Assembly (NCBI RefSeq): GCF_003471165.1
Contig: NZ_QRIL01000015.1
Coordinates: 37,193-101,192 of the forward strand
From: Ruminococcus sp. AM22-13
Lineage (GTDB): Bacteria > Bacillota > Clostridia > Lachnospirales > Lachnospiraceae
Direction: 5' to 3'
DNA: 64,000 bases
Shown: piece after piece, positions 33,741-42,039 of the stretch
Position numbering within the stretch: the stretch's first letter is position 1
Layout: every line of letters begins with the position of its first letter
Position numbers and translations under genes: made by a program
Notes under the pieces: generated by a model
What the model was told of the DNA's origin: nothing
Database searches by the model: none
The model's input: only the letters and a program-made list of their open reading frames with translations

Positions 33741-34760
33741 ATGGCACTCTCACAAACTATGCAAAAAACATTGCAGGAATATATTGATCTTGATTTTCTG
33801 GATGAACTTTCTGCACCAAAGCAGAAGAAAGATGGAAATTTTTACAGCATCTACACTGCCGAACTTCAACCTGAATACGCGTCACTTGCAGCCGACAGAA
33901 CATCCATAATCCTTAAGGAAATTTCTCCGGAGCAGGCAGCAATATATGAAAAATTAAGTACCGTATGGAATCCATATACAGAAGCAGTTTTCGGAGTCGT
34001 ATCCGCCGACAATCAATTTATCTCCATTAATGAATTTATCCGCAAACCTGTATGCCTGAAATATTCCTCAAGGAGGCTTGCCGAAAAGAGAAGTCTGTCA
34101 CTGGAAGATTACATAAATGAATATGGCTGTTTATCTGAAACAGAAGCTCTTATTTTCCTTATTCAGCTCTGCATTGGACTGGAAAGTATTGCTTCTCTTT
34201 CTTTTGTGCATGGCGATGTTGCACCTCAGAATATTCTGCTCACCGACCGCCTCTCTATGCTTAGCGATCCATACAGACATATCTGCGGACTTCATCAGAA
34301 AATCTGCTGCAAGATGATAGATTTCGACATCACAAGCCGTTTTAAAAATGAAAATCATATGGTCACAGTAATTGCCGGAACCAACCCTTACGCAGCACCG
34401 GAGATCCTGGATTTCAAAAATCCAACCGACAGAGTAGACATTTATTCCCTTGGATGTGTCCTCGCATTTATGATCGCGGGAAAATCCCCAAAACAGATTT
34501 CTCCCGAAGCTCTCCGCAGAAAATGCAGCAAAAAAATCCGCAGGATTATTTTTAAATCTACTGCAGATTACTCTAAGAGATACAAAAAACTCTCTGCCTT
34601 GAGGCGTGATCTGGAAAAACTACTTGCATCAACCGCACCACCGAAGAATTTACCCCTCAGCCATATCCCGGGACTTCGTACTGCAACGCCACTGAAGGCT
34701 ACAATTATTTCGGCTCTTTGCGGATTTTTAATATTACTTCTTGCTTCATTATTCCATTAA
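33741..34760 (+). CDS. membrane-anchored Hanks-type Ser/Thr protein kinase (atypical)
   Basis: A 339-residue kinase. The N-lobe is degenerate: there is no clear glycine-rich loop around KKDGNFYSIYTAEL (29-42), and a candidate ATP lysine is K59 in ILKEIS. The C-lobe is intact: FVHGDVAPQNILL (156-168) has the catalytic Asp and Asn, MIDFDITSR (192-200) replaces DFG by DFD, GTNPYAAPEIL has the APE motif (219-221), and DRVDIYSLGCVLAFMIAG follows. One helix at about 317-337 (TIISALCGFLILLLASLF) ends the protein, so it is C-terminally anchored. It has no extracellular domain. GGAGG is about 15 nt upstream, unusually far. It sits between the HTH and helical-repeat genes. Confidence 0.82.
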   Translation: MALSQTMQKTLQEYIDLDFLDELSAPKQKKDGNFYSIYTAELQPEYASLAADRTSIILKEISPEQAAIYEKLSTVWNPYTEAVFGVVSADNQFISINEFIRKPVCLKYSSRRLAEKRSLSLEDYINEYGCLSETEALIFLIQLCIGLESIASLSFVHGDVAPQNILLTDRLSMLSDPYRHICGLHQKICCKMIDFDITSRFKNENHMVTVIAGTNPYAAPEILDFKNPTDRVDIYSLGCVLAFMIAGKSPKQISPEALRRKCSKKIRRIIFKSTADYSKRYKKLSALRRDLEKLLASTAPPKNLPLSHIPGLRTATPLKATIISALCGFLILLLASLFH

Positions 34761-34845
34761 TTATTCCATTAATTTTTCCAGTATTATCTTTAACACTGAA
34801 CAATTATATTACCTTTAATTATTATCCTGACAATGAGGAAATCAT

Positions 34846-35751
34846 ATGAACGAAAAACTACTGAAAATCGCGCATAAGCAACAGAATCTCGAATATCTGA
34901 AAAAACAAAATATTACCTCGCCGCATCAACTTCAGGAATTACGAAACCAGATTCCCGGTGAATATACCTCGCAGATTCTGGAACAGTGCAGTCGCATGAA
35001 TCACCATACCGACACATACAGGTTTTCATTTATATTGTCCAATATACTTGCCTGTATCATACTTTTGATCACCGTAGTTCTTCTGCTTAGCTCATTGCAT
35101 TCCACACCCGAGCCTAACTTTGAAACACCTTGCACTCAGGCTCAGGAAGCTATTGACAACGGAGATTTGCAAAAAGCACGAGACATCCTGGAAAGCACCA
35201 ATACACCATCAGATACTTTTGCAGGTGCTCTGACCTATTCTTCCCTTTATGAGTCGGAGGGAAATTACGATGAGGCCGCCGATGTGATAATCACATTTAT
35301 TACTGATGTCATGGGAACACAAAGTATTCTGGACGCTTCTCCTCTTTATACACGTATGGTTGAAATAGGAAATATGGAGCTTTCTTCTGCTGAAAAGGAT
35401 AAATACGAAACCTGCATGAATGCCTGCCAGCAATCTGCTGCAAAGTTTTCTTCTATTTCTGCTTTAATAAAAGAAGAGAATTACGAAGACGCTCTGAAAC
35501 TATGCGATGAACAGAAGGCTAACGGAAGTTCCGAGTACGTACTCTTCCAGTTTTACTGCCTCTGTTATACCCGTCTGGAAGACTATGAAACTTTCGCACT
35601 TAAGCTAATAGACCTTGCAGAAAAAATAAAAGAAGTGGGAGACTTTACCTATCAGTATCCGGATCACTACGATATCCAATATTATCTGAAAGAGGTATAT
35701 CCTCATGTCTCTTCTGAAACACAGAAAAAAATAGATAGCCTTGAATTATAG
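34846..35751 (+). CDS. membrane-anchored helical-repeat (TPR-like) protein
   Basis: A 301-residue protein. A cytoplasmic basic N-terminal part (1-59) precedes one membrane helix (60-83, FSFILSNILACIILLITVVLLLSSL). The remainder is helical with TPR-like units: CTQAQEAIDNGDLQKARDILEST, FAGALTYSSLYESEGNYDEAADVIITFI, then SSISALIKEENYEDALKLCDEQKANG. These repeats may bind protein partners. It follows the kinase by about 85 nt and completes the three-gene plus-strand set. The family-C copy at 35790 begins 39 nt after its stop codon and provides a terminator. Confidence 0.7.
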   Translation: MNEKLLKIAHKQQNLEYLKKQNITSPHQLQELRNQIPGEYTSQILEQCSRMNHHTDTYRFSFILSNILACIILLITVVLLLSSLHSTPEPNFETPCTQAQEAIDNGDLQKARDILESTNTPSDTFAGALTYSSLYESEGNYDEAADVIITFITDVMGTQSILDASPLYTRMVEIGNMELSSAEKDKYETCMNACQQSAAKFSSISALIKEENYEDALKLCDEQKANGSSEYVLFQFYCLCYTRLEDYETFALKLIDLAEKIKEVGDFTYQYPDHYDIQYYLKEVYPHVSSETQKKIDSLEL

Positions 35752-35789
35752 CACACTTGATAGATTTCTCCGGTACAACATATTTAAGA

Positions 35790-35881
35790 GTCAATCGGAT
35801 ATTCGCAATCCGCTTTCGCTACGTGGCTCTACACCGAATAACTGCTCTACAGTTTATCAGGAGGGGCTTGTCCCCCTCCTG
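35790..35881. repeat. family-C repeat copy
   Basis: GTCAATCGGATATTCGCAATCCGC...GCTACGTGGCTCTACACCGAATAACTGCTCTACAGTTTATCAGG matches the 60310 and 49945 copies. The right part ends in a strong GC-rich hairpin (35858-35881). Confidence 0.75.
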
Positions 35882-35890
35882 TTTTCTATA
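35858..35890 (+). terminator. terminator hairpin provided by the family-C repeat
   Basis: CAGGAGGGGCTTG and TCCCCCTCCTG pair and are followed by TTTTCTATAATTTTTT. It lies about 100 nt after the stop codon of the helical-repeat gene and can terminate the kinase module. Confidence 0.65.
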
Positions 35891-35958
35891 ATTTTTTAAT
35901 ACTTACTATTAGGATGATTTACTCTTAAAAAAGGATTCAACTAATTATCTTCTGATAT

Positions 35959-37038
35959 TTATTTAAGATCTATATATGTTGGTTCATCAGCACCACCAAT
36001 AATTTTATCAGCAATATCCAAATCTTCATCTATTTGGATTCGAAACTTCTCCCCAACTGGTTCCCATCCATAGTTATTTTCTTTTGAATATATCTCGTCA
36101 GAATCAGTTTTTTCCTGTACATAATATTCATCATCCAATTGTTCTGCTGATTGTAAATCCCACCGGATTTTTCTCTGATACAATTGTAAATCGAGATATT
36201 GACAGTTTTTGTCTGGCAGCGACATCTGGAAGTTATCCGCATCAACTACATCGCCTTCTTCATAATCACCAAAAACACTGGTTTCGAACCTCAATTCATT
36301 TTCCGGTCCAAATCCTGCACCTTCAAAACTCACTGGATTGCCAAAACTGTCTGTGCCTTTCAGTTTCAATTCATATTCATTAAGCCATTTATCATCCGGA
36401 GTCACCCCAAGTGCCGTAATCCTGGAATGTAAATCGTTCATCGCAAGTTCCTTTAAAATCAGATTACATCCGTCTCCACCTGAAATTTCCATATTCATTT
36501 TCTTTCGTATCGTCTGCTCTTTTAATTGCTCTGCTGTAATAGTAAAGTCATAAACAAACTCCGTAATATTCTCAGAACGATTTTTCTCAGAAATTGGCGC
36601 GCTACTTCCCACATCCAAAACAAGATGTATCTCTGTTTCTCCAGCTGGCAGTTCCACACCATCATACTCCTGCATCAGAACCATTTCTGTATCCATCTCA
36701 TATTTTGTATAAGAGTCCAAATCCATTAGCCCTGTCGTGCTGCTAAAACTCTGATATCGCTTACCATTAATCAATGTTTTTTCATCATTAATCCATAAAT
36801 ATAGAGATTCTTTCTTTTTTTCTTCATAGTCAGGTTTTACTGATACAATCAAACTATAATTATCCAAAATTACTTCGTTGATTGTTAATGATATCCCACT
36901 CTTTGTCTGTACCTGATTTATCACTTCTGTATAGGCAGACAAATCTTTGGAAAATCCCATCAGCTCTCCTATTTTTGTAGTAAATTCTTTAACTGCCGCC
37001 TGAACATGCGAATTACCAGCCACTGTGATAAAAGCCAA
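35959..37038 (-). pseudogene. 5'-truncated DUF4179-like (anti-sigma ectodomain) gene
   Basis: The 359 codons match the extracellular part of DUF4179/RsiV-like membrane proteins. Segments are the juxtamembrane FITVAGNSHVQAAVKEF (1-20), GFSKDLSAYTEVINQVQTKSGISLTINEVILDNYSLIVSV (about 28-68), then LWINDEKTLINGKRYQ, and a second beta domain. The cytoplasmic anti-sigma segment and membrane helix, normally about 60-80 residues, are absent. The frame opens at a TTG without a ribosome-binding site, just beyond the tRNA-Gln terminator, and no sigma-factor gene lies upstream. This is most likely the stranded 3' part of a sigma/anti-sigma operon. Confidence 0.6.
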
Positions 37039-37046
37039 AAGTCGAC

Positions 37047-37075
37047 AAAAAAAGACACCTCATACCGAGATGTCT
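37047..37075 (-). terminator. terminator of the tRNA-Gln gene
   Basis: On the minus strand GACATCTCGGTATGAGGTGTC forms a stem followed by TTTTTTTG, 8 nt after the tRNA 3' end. Confidence 0.85.
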
Positions 37076-37082
37076 CATTTAG

Positions 37083-37154
37083 CAGGGCTACAAGGATTCG
37101 AACCTTGAACTGACGGAGTCAGAGTCCGTTGCCTTACCGTTTGGCGATAGCCCT
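37083..37154 (-). tRNA. tRNA-Gln (CTG)
   Basis: A 72-nt cloverleaf: acceptor AGGGCTA/TAGCCCT, the anticodon stem-loop CGGA-CTCTGAC-TCCG with anticodon CTG, T-arm CAAGGTTCGAATCCTTG. CCA is not encoded. It is a lone tRNA between the DUF4179 remnant and pncB, a typical insertion site for mobile DNA. Confidence 0.93.
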
Positions 37155-37338
37155 TTATTTTGTTTTCGCTACTTCGTTCGCGACAATTGGTATTATATAA
37201 TAGTCTTCCAGAAAATGCAACCCCTTTTTTGAATTTTTTTTATTTTTTTTTTATTTTTCTTCAAAAACGTGAAAATAGCGCCTTTTTCAGGGACTTTTTT
37301 ATGTACTCAGCGTGAAATTATGATATAATCAATAACAA

Positions 37339-37405
37339 CTCATTACTGTTTATATCCATTTCTTTCACATTTAACTGATAAAATAGCAGCTTATAAACAG
37401 TAATT
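37339..37405. repeat. inverted repeat upstream of pncB
   Basis: ATTACTGTTTATA (about 37343) and TATAAACAGTAAT (about 37392) are perfect 13-bp arms separated by about 36 bp. They sit about 110 nt upstream of the pncB start. It may be a regulatory site for a NAD-metabolism repressor or a leader hairpin. Confidence 0.5.
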
Positions 37406-37513
37406 CATTTTTTCCGCTGTCAAAAGAAACAGCAGGAAATACTTTTAACAGGAAATTTTAATAATAATTTTCTCCAGATAATGAGATATTATTAACCAAA
37501 AAGGAGATTTATC

Positions 37514-38977
37514 ATGAGAGCTAATAATCTTACTCTGCTCACAGACCTCTATGAGTTAACTATGATGCAGGGCTATTTTAAGAACCCGACGAACCAGACT
37601 GTTATTTTTGATATGTTCTACCGTACCAATCCGTGCGGCGGTGCCTTTGCGATCACAGCAGGTCTGGAACAGATGATTGAATATATTGAGAATCTTCACT
37701 TCACAACCGAAGATATTGAATATCTGAGAGGTCTGGATATTTTTGAAGAGGACTTCCTTGAATACTTAAGCAACTTCCAGTTCACCGGTGATATCTATGC
37801 AATCCCGGAAGGAACTGTTGTATTCCCAAGAGAGCCGCTTGTAAAAGTTGTTGCACCTATCATGGAAGCCCAGCTTGTAGAAACAGCAATCCTCAACATC
37901 ATTAACCACCAGAGCCTTATCGCTACCAAAGCAGCTCGTGTATGCTACGCAGCAAAAGGTGACGCGATCATGGAATTCGGTCTTCGCCGCGCCCAGGGAC
38001 CTGATGCCGGTATTTTCGGTGCCCGCGCTGCAGTGATTGGCGGATGTGCCGGTACTTCCTGTGTACTCACCGGTAAAATGTTCGATGTGCCGGTACTTGG
38101 AACTCATGCACACAGCTGGATCATGAGCTTCCCGGATGAGTATACCGCATTCAAAACCTATGCAAAACTTTATCCGAATGCCTGCACTTTACTGGTTGAT
38201 ACCTACGATGTTCTGAAATCCGGTGTTCCGAATGCCATCCGCGTATTCGAAGAAATGCGCGAAGAAGGTATCCCGCTTACACAATACGGCATCCGTATCG
38301 ACAGTGGTGACCTTGCTTATCTTTCCAAGGAAGCATACAAGATGCTTGCTGCTGCCGGATTTGATGATGCGATCATTTCCGCTTCCAGTGACCTGGACGA
38401 ATACCTCATCGACAGCCTGAAAGCTCAGGATGCCAAAATTAATTCCTGGGGTGTTGGTACAAGACTGATCACCTCCAACGATAATCCTGCTTTCGGCGGT
38501 GTCTACAAACTCGCTGCTGTTAAAGATGCTGACAGCACAGAATTTACGCCTAAGATCAAGCTTTCTGAGAATACAGAGAAAGTTACCAATCCTGGAAATA
38601 AGACTGTATATCGTCTCTACAGCAAGACAACAGGCAAGATCAAAGCTGACCTTATCTGCCTTGCTGATGAGAAATTAAATGAAGAAGAAAACATGGTTCT
38701 CTTTGATCCAATCGACACATGGAAAAAGACCAAAGTCCTCGGTGGAACATATGAAGTCCGCGAGCTTCTCGTTCCGGTTATCAAAGCTGGAAAACGTGTT
38801 TACGAATCTCCATCCGTTATGGAACTTCGTGACTACTGCCAGAAAGAGCAGGGCACTCTCTGGGATGAATCCAGACGTTTCGTAAATCCACAGAAAGTTT
38901 ATGTAGACCTTTCCCAGAAACTATGGGATCTGAAGAAAGATCTTCTTGAAGAAATGAGTGAAAAGTCTCTTGACTGA
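37514..38977 (+). CDS. pncB: nicotinate phosphoribosyltransferase
   Basis: Joins nicotinate and PRPP to form nicotinate mononucleotide in NAD salvage. The 487 residues belong to the Firmicutes-type PncB. Visible segments are LLTDLYELTMMQGYF (8-22), FDMFYRTNPCGGAFAITAGL (32-51), the MEFGLRRAQGPDAGIFGARAAVIGG segment (about 153-177) and THAHSWIMSFPDE (about 197). GIRIDSGDLAYLSKEAYKML then has the phosphoribosyl-binding acidic residue, and GVGTRLITS follows. AAGGAG lies 7-8 nt upstream. It is a single transcription unit with a strong terminator. Confidence 0.94.
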   Translation: MRANNLTLLTDLYELTMMQGYFKNPTNQTVIFDMFYRTNPCGGAFAITAGLEQMIEYIENLHFTTEDIEYLRGLDIFEEDFLEYLSNFQFTGDIYAIPEGTVVFPREPLVKVVAPIMEAQLVETAILNIINHQSLIATKAARVCYAAKGDAIMEFGLRRAQGPDAGIFGARAAVIGGCAGTSCVLTGKMFDVPVLGTHAHSWIMSFPDEYTAFKTYAKLYPNACTLLVDTYDVLKSGVPNAIRVFEEMREEGIPLTQYGIRIDSGDLAYLSKEAYKMLAAAGFDDAIISASSDLDEYLIDSLKAQDAKINSWGVGTRLITSNDNPAFGGVYKLAAVKDADSTEFTPKIKLSENTEKVTNPGNKTVYRLYSKTTGKIKADLICLADEKLNEEENMVLFDPIDTWKKTKVLGGTYEVRELLVPVIKAGKRVYESPSVMELRDYCQKEQGTLWDESRRFVNPQKVYVDLSQKLWDLKKDLLEEMSEKSLD

Positions 38978-39035
38978 TCACTATAACTATTAGCTATTTA
39001 TAATCGAAATTGAAAATATAATAGCACTTCCCTGC

Positions 39036-39127
39036 TTCATGTCAGGTAGATATTTTTAATTAAAACAGAATTCTTACTTGATTCATGTCAGGTAGATATT
39101 TTTAATTAAAACAGAATTCTTACTTGA
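39036..39127. repeat. 46-bp tandem direct repeat
   Basis: Two exact 46-bp copies (39036-39081 and 39082-39127) start TTCATGTCAGGTAGATATT and end TTCTTACTTGA, followed by a short partial third copy (TTCG). The sequence is AT-rich with no ORF. It lies between pncB and its terminator. Confidence 0.8.
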
Positions 39128-39148
39128 TTCGTTTAATTTAATCCACAT

Positions 39149-39194
39149 AAAAGTCCCCCTTCCCTCATAAACATAAAAGGGAAAGGGGGCTTTT
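39149..39194 (+). terminator. pncB terminator containing the next gene's ribosome-binding site
   Basis: AAAAGTCCCCCTTCCCT and AGGGAAAGGGGGCTTTT form a 17-bp stem. The 3' arm carries GGGAAAGGGGG, the only purine-rich Shine-Dalgarno-like stretch before the VanY-type ATG at 39198. Confidence 0.75.
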
Positions 39195-39197
39195 CTT

Positions 39198-39824
39198 ATG
39201 AATCTGTATACCCGTCTGATCAACAAAGACCATCCTCTGCCACCAGACTATGTTCCTGAAAATCTGACCGACATCGGAATTCCATTTGACGCACCCTGCG
39301 GTGATCCGAAACGTCTGCTGGAAATCCGCACCGCACATGCAGCCCTTATGCTGATACAGGCAGCACAAAGAGAATCTCTGATTCTTACCGGAATCTCCGG
39401 ATATCGCTCCTACAAGCGCCAGCAACAGCTATGTATCGGACACTCAAATCCTGCCAGCTCCACTCCATACCAACAGATATCTCCTGCTCCTGTTAATCCT
39501 TATGTTGCATTACCCGGCACCAGTGAGCATCAGAGCGGACTTGCACTGGATGTTTCCTGTCCTGCTGTTAATCATGAATTAATTACAGAATTTGCCGAAA
39601 CTCCTGAAGGTAAATGGCTTGTCAGAAATGCATCTCTATACGGTTTTATTATTCGCTACCCTGCAAATAAAGAATCCGTCACCGGCATTCCCTGGGAGCC
39701 ATGGCATATCCGATATGTAACCCGTCCACTTGCCAGTTGTCTTGCACTGACAGGACTCACTCTTGAAGAATACTACACTACCTTCGGGGCACCTCTACAA
39801 AATCCTGAAACAACAGTCCCATAA
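39198..39824 (+). CDS. VanY-type D-alanyl-D-alanine carboxypeptidase (peptidase M15B)
   Basis: A 208-residue zinc peptidase that trims terminal D-Ala from peptidoglycan stem peptides. The metal and substrate motifs are GISGYRSYKRQQQL (about 73-87), PGTSEHQSGLALDVSCP (about 109-125, His and Asp ligands) and EPWHIRYV (about 173-180, third ligand and base). No signal peptide is visible, so it may act on intracellular muropeptides, or the start may be incomplete. Its ribosome-binding site lies in the 3' arm of the preceding hairpin. Confidence 0.85.
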   Translation: MNLYTRLINKDHPLPPDYVPENLTDIGIPFDAPCGDPKRLLEIRTAHAALMLIQAAQRESLILTGISGYRSYKRQQQLCIGHSNPASSTPYQQISPAPVNPYVALPGTSEHQSGLALDVSCPAVNHELITEFAETPEGKWLVRNASLYGFIIRYPANKESVTGIPWEPWHIRYVTRPLASCLALTGLTLEEYYTTFGAPLQNPETTVP

Positions 39825-39929
39825 TTTGTACTTTTCTATTTTTTCAATGCTACTACCTATAATATTTATCTGTTTAGCTTCATCAGATATTTCTATAATA
39901 AGATTGTAACAGCTTCGTACTCTCACAGA

Positions 39930-41135
39930 TTACGAATTAAAATGCATCACAATATCACAGATTTCGCTTTTCGTACCAACACGCATGTTTGGTCCGAAAA
40001 GCCCCACACCGGATGTCACAATATTGTGCATGTTATCCTTTTTCAGATACCCGCACGCATTCTCCCATAAGAATTTAATCGTGATATTTCCCGGAAATAA
40101 CTGTCCATCATGAGTATGACCACACAAATCCGCATCCACACCGGCATCAGCCAGTTCCTGAAGTTCTCTCGGCTCATGGTCAATCACCAGCACTGGCAAT
40201 GATAAATCCATATTATCAGTAATTTCCTGCGCAGTCTTTCGCTCCTCAATTCCCCGGCCTGGTCTTTCATAATCCGGTCGTCCATACAGATAAAACGCAT
40301 TATCAATTAATACATACTCATCTCTAAGCAACGTAAATCCGGCTTTCTCCAGAAACTCATCCATCTCCACACTACTCTGCTTCTTTGCCCTGCCACCAAA
40401 AGTAAATCCGGCAAGAATCTTTTCCTGAATGTCATGATTTCCATAACAGGCATACACACCATACTTTGAATGGATTCCCCTCAAAATTTCTGCCAGCCTG
40501 TCCGGATTATCCAATGCCTCATATTCATTGTCAAAAATATCTCCTGCAACTACAACCAGATCCGGATTCTGAGCATTAATTTTCTCTGCCATCTGCTCCA
40601 TCTGACGACATCCAATGTTATATCCCAGATGAAGATCCGCAATCAGTACCACATTTAGCGACTTTAATTTCCCCGCTTTCTTGCCAACGGAAATCTCGTA
40701 CTTCGTGGTCTGTATATTTCCGGCATTGATTACTCCATAAATGCTTATTACTGAAATAATCACCGCACATACCGTACCAATGACCGCAGTTCCCACATTA
40801 CTGAAAAGAATCTCTCTTCCCGGAAAATTGATATTCTTCAGTGGATATTTAATGATCAATCTCACGCCATCAGCGATTCCCAGCGTCATAATTGCATACA
40901 CCAGAACGCCAAGCCAATAATTACTCAGAAGTTTCATAAATCTCCGAAAGCCAGAATCCGGCGCCATAAATGCAATCAGAATACTGAACACAACAAAAAG
41001 ATAAACAAGACCGATTCCCCTGCACACCCACACATTCTGAAAAACAGCATGCAATACCTGAATCCAATGTATACTTCTAAACAGAATATAAGCACACACC
41101 AACAAATACAGCGGTGCTAAATAAATTGCTATCAT
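39930..41135 (-). CDS. membrane-bound metallophosphoesterase (YkuE-like)
   Basis: A 401-residue protein. Four membrane helices (about 4-26, 40-60, 70-92, 112-135) precede a calcineurin-like phosphoesterase domain (about 155-400). Metal ligands are visible as VVLIADLHLGYN (DxH, about 165), VVVAGDIFDNE (GD), CYGNHDIQEK (GNHD), VIDHEPRE and CGHTHDGQLFPG. Such proteins may act on membrane or cell-envelope phosphoesters; the substrate is unknown. AGGAGG precedes the ATG. It lies downstream of spoVT, behind a terminator. Confidence 0.88.
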   Translation of the reverse strand: MIAIYLAPLYLLVCAYILFRSIHWIQVLHAVFQNVWVCRGIGLVYLFVVFSILIAFMAPDSGFRRFMKLLSNYWLGVLVYAIMTLGIADGVRLIIKYPLKNINFPGREILFSNVGTAVIGTVCAVIISVISIYGVINAGNIQTTKYEISVGKKAGKLKSLNVVLIADLHLGYNIGCRQMEQMAEKINAQNPDLVVVAGDIFDNEYEALDNPDRLAEILRGIHSKYGVYACYGNHDIQEKILAGFTFGGRAKKQSSVEMDEFLEKAGFTLLRDEYVLIDNAFYLYGRPDYERPGRGIEERKTAQEITDNMDLSLPVLVIDHEPRELQELADAGVDADLCGHTHDGQLFPGNITIKFLWENACGYLKKDNMHNIVTSGVGLFGPNMRVGTKSEICDIVMHFNS

Positions 41136-41172
41136 GTATAGCTCCTCCTTTTCATCGTTTTTTATTATACAA

Positions 41173-41216
41173 AAAAGAATCCTCAGTTGCCACTATTGGT
41201 TTCTGAAGATTCTCTT
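41173..41216 (-). terminator. terminator of spoVT
   Basis: On the minus strand GAATCTTCAG and CTGAGGATTC form a stem with a following TTTTTTG, about 17 nt after the spoVT stop codon. Confidence 0.75.
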
Positions 41217-41232
41217 AATTTATTATAAATTA

Positions 41233-41781
41233 TTATTGCTCCATCTGCCTTCCAAGAAAACCGGTTGCCGTCTTTATCAGCATCTTCTCCGACTCTCCCA
41301 TCACATCTCTCTCATTCTTTCCAAGCAGAAGCACTGAACCCACTGCATCTCCTGCACTGATAATTGGCTGCATAATCTGTGAATATAATGGTTCTCTCTG
41401 TTCCTGTGTAACCGGAATTCGGCTTCTGTCATTCCCATTTGCAAACACCGAGCCTCTCTCAGAAATCGTTTCCTCAAGAGCCTTACTGATTGGCTTTCCC
41501 ACATATTCTCTACTTCCCTGCCCTGCTGCCGCAACTACCTGGTCATGGTCAGTAATACACACCACCATCCCACTGGACTGAGCCAAGGCCTCTGCATATT
41601 CTTTTGCAAAAATATTTAACTCTCCGATCGGTGAATATTTTTTCAGAATAATTTCTCCCTCCCGATCCGTAAAAATCTCCAAAGGTGTTCCTTCTTTTAT
41701 CCGCAAAGTTCTTCTGATTTCCTTAGGAATTACAACTCTGCCAAGATCATCAATCCGCCGAACGATTCCTGTAGCTTTCAT
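41233..41781 (-). CDS. spoVT: stage V sporulation protein T
   Basis: The AbrB-type transcription factor that shapes late forespore gene expression. The 182 residues start with the swapped-hairpin DNA-binding domain MKATGIVRRIDDLGRVVIPKEIRRTLRIKEGTPLEIF (1-37), then a GAF-like ligand domain (about 56-182; VVCITDHDQVVAAAGQGSREYVG, IPVTQEQREPLYSQIMQPIISAGDAVGSVLLLG). The length and two-domain order match SpoVT, not the short AbrB. AGGAGG precedes the ATG. It supports an endospore-forming host. Confidence 0.93.
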   Translation of the reverse strand: MKATGIVRRIDDLGRVVIPKEIRRTLRIKEGTPLEIFTDREGEIILKKYSPIGELNIFAKEYAEALAQSSGMVVCITDHDQVVAAAGQGSREYVGKPISKALEETISERGSVFANGNDRSRIPVTQEQREPLYSQIMQPIISAGDAVGSVLLLGKNERDVMGESEKMLIKTATGFLGRQMEQ

Positions 41782-42039
41782 GCACTTTTCTTCCTCCTGT
41801 TTTTCCTGTTCTGAAGGCTATAATATTAGTCTTCAGATTTTTTACACTCCCTGCAACACTTCGTCTAAATATGTCTTAAACATTATATTTTTACGCTTCT
41901 GTCTGCAAGAATTTTTACATCATGTGCTGTATGGTTATTATGTGGAAAAACAGGCAGAATATACATTTCCATATTTACCAAAAATCGTTATTTTTCTTTT
42001 ATTATTTTCCAGTAAGCAGTTCTACTAATTCCTCTCTTG
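41782..42039. other. intergenic stretch upstream of spoVT
   Basis: About 260 bp with no ORF that has a ribosome-binding site. It should hold the spoVT promoter, possibly for a forespore sigma factor, but no consensus could be assigned with confidence. Confidence 0.3.

Noticed and set aside
39036..39127. Possible CRISPR array
   Set aside because: Two exact abutting 46-bp copies with no spacers; it is a tandem duplication.
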